Below are positions 57,991-64,000 of a stretch of DNA of 64,000 bases, in pieces. Source of the stretch: Galdieria partita (taxonomy: Eukaryota; Rhodophyta; Bangiophyceae; Galdieriales; Galdieriaceae). The notes beneath the pieces are model-generated. The model saw only the letters and a list, made by a program, of their open reading frames with translations, ran no database searches and was not told the DNA's origin. The first letter of the stretch is position 1, and every line of letters begins with the position of its first letter. The stretch covers positions 62,001 through 126,000 of the forward strand of contig BQMJ01000012.1 of NCBI GenBank assembly GCA_025991245.1. Direction: 5' to 3'. Both the position numbers and the translations under genes were made by a program.

Positions 57991-58414
57991 AGTCCATTCT
58001 TCCTTGGGGGATCAGCTTGAGTTGACCTTTGAACAGCTTTAGGGTGCCAAGCAATGGGAGGAAGGGGGACGGTTGCTTTTTCTACGTGTTCAGGAGGCAT
58101 TTTTTCAGGTCCCAGTTGAGAAAGTACCAACGAAGCAAAAGCTTCTTGTCCTGCTTTAGCATATCTTTGTTGTTCTCTAGGAGTTATACTGGTTTCTTTG
58201 ATATCCTAACCCAAAGTTAAGTTGAAGGTACCCAGTTTCTTATGCTTACGGTAAGTGGCGTCTTGAACTTTTCAGTACTAGCCTGTGCCAACCAAGCTAA
58301 ACCTACGAATGTACTAATACAACTTATAGAAACTGCTGCCATTACTTTGGGGTTTCCTTTGGTAATAGAAACAATATATCTCCACCCTTTGAATTGCCAT
58401 AAAAAGTCGCTCAT
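57987..58414 (-). CDS. Small single-span membrane protein (127 aa), unknown family
   Basis: Two exons (58414-58250 and 58205-57987). It begins MSDFLWQFKGWRYIVSITKG, followed by one hydrophobic span (MAAVSISCISTFVGLAWLAQ) and a soluble tail with TPREQQRYAKAGQEAFASLV and a Pro-rich end (PLPPIAWHPKAVQ). The intron (44 bp) has donor GTAAGC and acceptor GGTTAG. The size and topology fit an accessory subunit of an organelle membrane complex; no family is recognised. The ATG lies only 13 bp after the stop of the upstream aminotransferase gene on the same strand. Its stop overlaps that of the convergent neighbour. Confidence 0.65.
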
Positions 58415-58427
58415 GGAAATGTGCGAT

Positions 58428-59853
58428 TTATTTCTTTTCTTGGGAGGACATCATTTGTTCTACTCGATTCCAAGCCACTTTGGCTGCTTCTGGTGAAGCT
58501 GCCGAAAAACAACAACGAAACCATCCCGGTTGTGTACTATGACAGACTTCACCAGGTGTAACAACTACTTTTGCTTTTTCAAACAAAGACTTCCACAGTG
58601 TTCGTTCATTTTCAAAAGTACGAGACGCCATATATTTGTTCAAATCCATCCAGATAAAGAAACCTGCTTCACTAGGAACATATGGAATGCCCATCTTATC
58701 TAAACAGTCACAGTGCACTCTATATGTTTCATATAACCGAATGGTATTCTCACGAATAAACGACTGCACAAACTCCGAGTCGGATAGTAACTAAACCATA
58801 ACCACATTCAATGAACAAAAGACAATGGAGAACAGCAACCATACGCACTTTCGTCAAAGCAAATTGCGTATCACCTGACACACCACAGAAATAAGGCAAA
58901 AAACGCAAAGCTTTCCGAATTTCATGATTTTCAGTATAAATCACTCCAGCACGTAGACCAGACATACAAAAGTCTTTGGAAAAAGACCATACAAAATGTA
59001 CGTCGTTGCCTAGATGCTCTAAAACAGAGCCAATGCTAACCATTTTGCTACTTTTAGAAAACACAGATAAGCCATATATTTCGTCTACAATCAACTGCAA
59101 ACTGTTTTGTCTAGTCCACGAGACGATATTCTCCAACTCTTCTCTACTCAACGTAAATCCAAGTGGATTATTCGGACTACATAATAACAACGCTTTAACG
59201 GGTTGCCCTGATTGACGACACTCCAATAGTTTCTTTTCGAGGTCTGCAAGTTGAAAACGAAAATGACTTCCTGTGGGCTCCACAATGACTGGTTTACAAC
59301 GAGCTCTACCCTAGAAAAGAATCAGCAAACATCCTCAACTACAACAAACAAATTAATTAAAAAAACCTCTATATCATGAATAAAACCTGGATAATAAGGT
59401 GCAGGTAATAAGACTCCATCTCCTTCTTCCAATAAACAGTAAAACAGCAAATCCAACGCGCAACCTGCTCCTGCACAACAGAATATACCGTCGATATCCA
59501 CCAAACGATGGAAAAAGTATGTTGACAACAAATTCGCTATTTGTTTCCGAAAGGGTTCACTTCCTCTCATATCATCATACCCCAACACACTACCAGATAT
59601 ATTTCGACAATGCTTTAGTTTTTCCAACAAAAGATCAACACTTAGTTTATTCTCAGCCACTGCAAAGTTGATATAGCCTAAGTAAATAATAGGTAAGAAT
59701 ATATGATGATTTATACATCAACCAACCCTGGACATTGTGTAACGGGTCAAAAGGGTCCTTCCAAGCAGCAAAAGAAGCTTCCAAGTGGGGAGAAAAAGGT
59801 TGTAACAAGTGTTCAACTCGAGAAGAAATTTGTACAACTTGACTCTTTTCCAT
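58428..59853 (-). CDS. ACC-synthase-like class I aminotransferase
   Basis: A PLP enzyme of fold type I. Four exons (59853-59727, 59677-59367, 59310-58849, 58790-58428) give 420 residues. ACS-like features are GYINFAVAENKLS near the start, YPGF within LLPAPYYPGFIHDIE, CSPNNPLGFTLSREELENIV, DEIYGLSVF, the PLP-lysine stretch VWSFSKDFCMSGLRAGV and the C-terminal GEVCHSTQPGWFRCCFSAAS. Animals and fungi have such ACCS-like proteins without ethylene synthesis, so the reaction may be another aminotransfer or lyase step. Translation is taken from MEKSQVVQ because the open frame upstream lacks an ATG. Intron 1 has donor GTTGGT, intron 2 GTTTTT. Confidence 0.87.
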
Positions 59854-60004
59854 CCAATGTGACCCAACGACAAAATGTTCCTTCCAATGGGTTTCAAAGA
59901 AAAACGTTTTATTCAAGTAGGACCAAAAGATGATTTAGACAAAGGAATCATAATCATTCCAAAGTCCCTTTTTACATGAATGTATAACTATCATTCAGTT
60001 GTGT

Positions 60005-61159
60005 TTAAGAAAGAGGAGGATAAGAATGTTGAACAATTCCTAAAAGTCCATTGCCATTGTATCCCAAAACATTGCGGGAATACTCACATGGCGGAATAAA
60101 AATGATTCGACGATCTCCTTCCAAAGCAAGTCCAGCTCTAATCCTATTCAGAATATTCTCCAACAATTAACAAAATATTGATACTTACCTATTGCGTTGA
60201 ATCAAATAATCAATAAATGCATAATAACCATCACTATCCATTTCAGTCTCGGGCTCAAAATAAACTCGGGCAGAATCTTCAAGTACAAAGTTTTCAAGAT
60301 GCGAAACATTGAAACGTCTCTCAACTATAAGTGTTTGTGGCAAATCTGTCGCTCCTAATGGAGTACCATCATATTGATGTGCAATAAGATAACATATGAA
60401 CCTGCCAGTCTTTTGTAATCTGCAACGAACTGACTTTTGACGATACAAAAATGGATAAAGATGTTGCCAGCAAAAGGTTTCTCCAGGTCTCCAATTATAG
60501 CCTTGCAGCAGTTTCCAAACATGGACATCCATTTCAAGAGTACGCCACTTTCTGATACAAAGCTCCTTCCATAAACTACCATCATTTGCAAGATTATTCC
60601 ACTTTCGACACACCCTACGGGCACGTGCAAGATCAGGCCCGTCCAAGAAACTTAAAATTTGTTTTAAAATCTCATCTGGTAACAAGTTAAAGGGTCCAAA
60701 ATTAAAATATCCACAACACAATGGGCATACATCCTTTTGAAAGCTGTCAAAAACTTCTCGCGATTGGACACCTTCCAATAAAACATCGGTGGAATAGGCA
60801 CAACTCCTTTCTCTCTCAACAAACGCTGAAGAAAAAGCTATCAAAGTTCGCAGACGATCGCGAATGAAGCTAGCTGAACCTCTGCAGAGGACAGGCTTAC
60901 TTGAAATATAAGAAATTAACATACGAAGTTCAAACAATAGATAGGGTACGGAATCAGGGGATCTTTCAGAGGATGCCTTGTCACCAAGTAGCTTCATTCG
61001 ATGAGGACAACAAATGTTACTCTCTTTCAAACGCTCACTTTCCAAACCATTCACCCAATTGTATATAGAACTCTTACAAAGTCCGGAGCATAAAACTCCA
61101 CTAGGGTTCTCTACTTCCATGGTTTCTCTCTCTTCCACACCATCTACATCATTGGTCAT
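60005..61159 (-). CDS. F-box protein
   Basis: A substrate adaptor of an SCF ubiquitin ligase. Two exons (61159-60189 and 60143-60005) give 369 residues. The F-box at about 155-205 reads FNLLPDEILKQILSFLDGPD, then ARARRVCRKWNNLANDGSLW. A Cys-containing stretch precedes it (DVCPLCCGYF). The C-terminal half has aromatic-rich runs (WKLLQGYNWRPGETFCWQHL, QKTGRFICYLIAHQYDG) and ends VLGYNGNGLLGIVQHSYPPL. This C-terminal region is not WD40, LRR or Kelch; it may be an unassigned substrate-binding fold. The last exon adds 46 residues and would be missed without splicing. Confidence 0.85.
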
Positions 61160-63771
61160 TTCTATTCAACAATTAGAACTATAAAACCTACTACTAGACT
61201 CTCTCTACCTACCATCGATGGGCGAGTTTTCAACACTTGTGGTGGGGTTACCCGAACCTCCCATGCGCGAGCTTCTCAAGAGAAAACCTCAACGAAAGAG
61301 TTGACAAAAAAAGAGAAAAGGTTTGGTTGTTTTGGTATGCAAATATGAAATATCTTCCAAACACTTTCTTGTTGACGCTGTCTATAAAAATACTTGAGTG
61401 AAGCGCCCTGTCAACTTCAACAAGCGTTTGACATTCAACTTGGACGCTCCGTGTTGTGTTTGGGGAGATGGGATGATGATTTTGGCTTGCAATTCAAAAA
61501 CGTAAAGTCTATATAGAAAACTTTTGGCTGTAGCTGCTCCACGGCTGTTTCTACCGTTATGAGAAACTGAAACTTCTCTAACCTTTCTTTGCCTAAAACA
61601 AGTATCCGCTTCCTCTAATGTCTTGAGAAAGAGCTACTGTCTTGGTACTTTTGGAATGGGTGCTTGTATGGTTGATTAGTTGCTGTTGTGAAACCTGTTG
61701 CTGGAAGCAAAACGAAAAGTTGGAATAGTTTACACTTTTATGACATTTCTGTCATTCTTTTTCACATTTATACAATCACTTACGATATTGCTTAGAGTTC
61801 CTTCGAACATTGTATGTTTTTATCTTAAATGCAAACCGCATGCTTCCATCCACAACAAGAGAAGATGGTGGCCTAACTCTCCTGCTGATTATGACTCGCG
61901 AAAATTTCAAACTATTCGGGTTTAGTGGAACAAAAGTTTATGTTCTCTTCACGTGCTAACACTTGATGAACGCTTAGTTCGACATTTTTGAGAAGAGCAG
62001 AGGATGAATAGAGAAATTATCCTGTCTTCATGGCGTTCGTTGTTTCCTCCTAAAGAAAGAAGCTTTGAGCGCCAAGCACAGTGAATATTGTAGGAACAGA
62101 GGTAAATAGTCGGATCTAAGCATACAATCAGTCATAAAGTGGATATGCAGGAAAAGACACGAAGATTGTTAAAATTCACGTAGAAACCTTTCGTTAAAGT
62201 AATGAATATCATTTTCGATAACGAAAAACACAGCTCGGCTACGAAGCTATCTTTAAATAAAATATTTTACAAATTTTAAGGGCAATCCCCCAAGATTCAT
62301 CTTTCCTCTTACTGTTATTATGACAATGCGATGCTCGCGTATTAAATAGACATGTGAAATGAAGAATTTATAATATTCATATTCCAGTCAAGTCAAAATC
62401 ACTATCCTCAATAGGTTTCGTGTATTCTTTACAACCAAGGCATAATGATACTTTTGTCATTTCTTTAATTGTTTCTGTTTCAATTGAATTTATTATCCAT
62501 TTTGAAAAATTAATAAAAGAAAACTTAGATTCGAAGCCAAATTTTTAGAAGACGAACATTTCATTAAAATAATGAAACTTCTACTATTTTGACCAGAATT
62601 ATTAACGAAAATAAAATTTAAATTAGTCAAAATTAGCCTTCTAATTTTAATCAAATCTAGTCGTTTGAGAGTTTAATAGTCGCTCTAATTGTACCAAGGG
62701 CAAATTAATTCTCTGTTTTTGACTTGGAAATTAAAATTATTTCAAGTTGCAATCCCCTTCTCTATTTCTTCCGATTGGACAGTCCAAATTTTATCAACAT
62801 CACACATTTTTCAATAAGAGTTTGAACTGCTGTCCTGTCATTCATGACCATGTCACACATGAAAAGCTTTGGTTTGAGGTGTTACCTCCAAGAGAATGGA
62901 CTCAATGATATGTAGATATCATGAAACGAGAGTTAATCCAGGTATACATAAGCTTCTAGAAGCATATAACCATATACGGCATACCCGCGTGCTAATCAAG
63001 CTAATATTTTTTGTTTCAGGAGCCCTGAAGGCGTCGAGTAATTTTCATATGATTACTGTGAAACAGTAAAGATTGTTGGTTTTTCTTTTTGTCACAACAG
63101 AATGACTAGCTTTCTTTGTGCTAGTTTTAGGAGTTCTTGCTCCAATTATCTTGGCCTTTGCTTCTCATTTCGACCAATTATTTTTTTTATGTTTGAAGAA
63201 GTAGGTTATAAATGAAAGTGTTCTTACTGCTGGTATCGAATTCGCTATGACTGCTGGAACCGCTGACCTACTGTTTTCGTCTTAAGTTTTTAAGGTTCAA
63301 CTGAGATTTTGTGTTTTCCATTCAGAATTCTAGTTCAAAAGCTTATTATAAGATAATTGCAGTGAGCAGTCTATCCAACATCTAAGCCTTTTGTTTACTC
63401 TTACTGCAATGTCCTGTGGTGTTGATGAATATCGCGAAGATTTGCAATTTTCTCTTTCCAAACTCTGATTGAATTTGTCGGCCCGTCGTCGAGTGTGTAT
63501 TTACATTGTGCTGGTTTTTGTTACAAATAAAATCATTCTATTTATATGTGAGTATTTAATTGTGTGTGGAGACCAAGTGATGCATCGTGGCTCAAACAGG
63601 AAGTACTGTATTCATCTAGGTAGCTTCTCGTTGACGTGCGCCGGGAAGAGATGTTGTTCATTCTTTCCAGGTGCAGTTTCGAGAGCATGAACCCACCTAT
63701 GGTGAACAGAAACTATGCCTGACAAGCCCCAGTTAATGGAAGTCTGATGGTCTCTCATAAAACTTTTATTT
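61160..63771. other. 2.6-kb gene-poor region, no coding gene recognised
   Basis: The only long gap in the window. It is AT-rich, most strongly at 62200-62700, with short frames (61698-61925 and 63469-63690) that match nothing. Upstream of the F-box start it holds that gene's promoter. A perfect 8-bp stem with a 4-base loop lies at 62629-62648. There are no terminal repeats, target duplications or coding remnants of a mobile element that I can see. It may contain an unrecognised noncoding RNA or a fast-evolving gene. Confidence 0.45.
62629..62648. repeat. Short perfect hairpin in AT-rich DNA
   Basis: Inverted repeat AAAATTAG/CTAATTTT around the loop CCTT. It could be chance in AT-rich sequence; no adjoining gene explains it. 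Confidence 0.35.
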
Positions 63772-64000
63772 TCACTGCGCGGAAGATGCCATCTTTACAG
63801 AGAGCTTGCTACTGAGTTTTTCAGCTACTGCGTCCATGAACGCTTCTGTAAGCAAATAATCGTTTTCCGATACTACATCTGCACCGTAAACAGCAATTGC
63901 CAAGTCTTTGGTCATTTTTCCTGACTCAACCAATTCAATGCAGGCCTTTTCCAACGATTCCGCAAAATCACAGAGTTCCTGTTGGTTATCCAATTTGCCA
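63772..64000 (-). CDS. IDH: NADP-dependent isocitrate dehydrogenase, C-terminal part (cut by window edge)
   Basis: The last ~75 codons of an NADP-IDH, which makes 2-oxoglutarate and NADPH from isocitrate. The visible end reads GKLDNQQELCDFAESLEKAC, then VESGKMTKDLAIAVYG and YLLTEAFMDAVAEKLSS, the usual end of the eukaryotic dimeric enzyme. The last residues (KMASSAQ) contain no peroxisomal SKL signal, so cytosol, mitochondrion or plastid are possible. The active site and N-terminus lie beyond the window. Confidence 0.9.
   Translation of the reverse strand, partial: GKLDNQQELCDFAESLEKACIELVESGKMTKDLAIAVYGADVVSENDYLLTEAFMDAVAEKLSSKLSVKMASSAQ

Noticed and set aside
61471-61571. C/D-box snoRNA
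   Set aside because: Boxes are present but there is no convincing terminal stem or guide complementarity that I can show; kept only as a lead in the gap finding.

Overview
This is a stretch of nuclear DNA from a unicellular eukaryote. The best fit is a cyanidiophycean red alga of the Galdieria type. The grounds are indirect: AT-rich DNA; very dense genes; short GT-AG introns (about 44-80 bp, mostly 45-58 bp) that often lack a polypyrimidine tract; and intergenic gaps that fall to 13 bp or become negative. The gene set is eukaryotic (SEC13, CCT8, SRP54, DDB1, RFC1, XPG, a proteasome subunit) and includes a thylakoid-lumen photosystem II protein with a twin-arginine signal and a DFD-type AGC kinase. 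Cyanidioschyzon is a poor fit because its genome is GC-richer and almost intron-free. The species call is inference.

Layout. 0-10 kb: SEC13, a GNAT acetyltransferase and an isoaspartyl methyltransferase on the plus strand; then 3-hydroxyisobutyrate dehydrogenase and 6-phosphogluconate dehydrogenase on the minus strand, a tiny spliced coiled-coil gene, an intronless bacterial-like P1/S58 hydrolase and a PsbQ/Psb31-like lumenal protein. 10-25 kb: an MRG chromatin protein, UTP6 and a DFD AGC kinase (plus); CCT8, a kinase-only PPIP5K/VIP1, a spliced LC8 dynein light chain, a BAT2_N (PRRC2-type) protein and an M1 aminopeptidase (minus). 25-40 kb: PSMA5, a BET-type bromodomain protein, a K+-independent H+-pyrophosphatase, XPG, SRP54, a PP2C phosphatase and acetyl-CoA synthetase. 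40-51 kb: DDB1, a dsRBD protein with a NYN/PIN-like C-terminal region, a Myb-repeat factor, RFC1 and an unknown protein. 51-61 kb: an ABCG transporter, a polyprenol reductase, a mitochondrial carrier, a bL25-type ribosomal protein, two small membrane proteins, an ACC-synthase-like aminotransferase and an F-box protein. 61.2-63.8 kb holds no recognisable gene. The window ends inside an NADP-isocitrate dehydrogenase.

Most genes are unrelated housekeeping genes. Loose themes are nucleotide excision repair and replication (XPG, DDB1, RFC1), protein folding, targeting and turnover (CCT8, SRP54, PSMA5, F-box) and central carbon metabolism. I saw no transposon, retroelement, CRISPR array, tRNA or rRNA. 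All exon joins were made by hand from splice signals, reading frame and family alignment. They are models, not transcript data.
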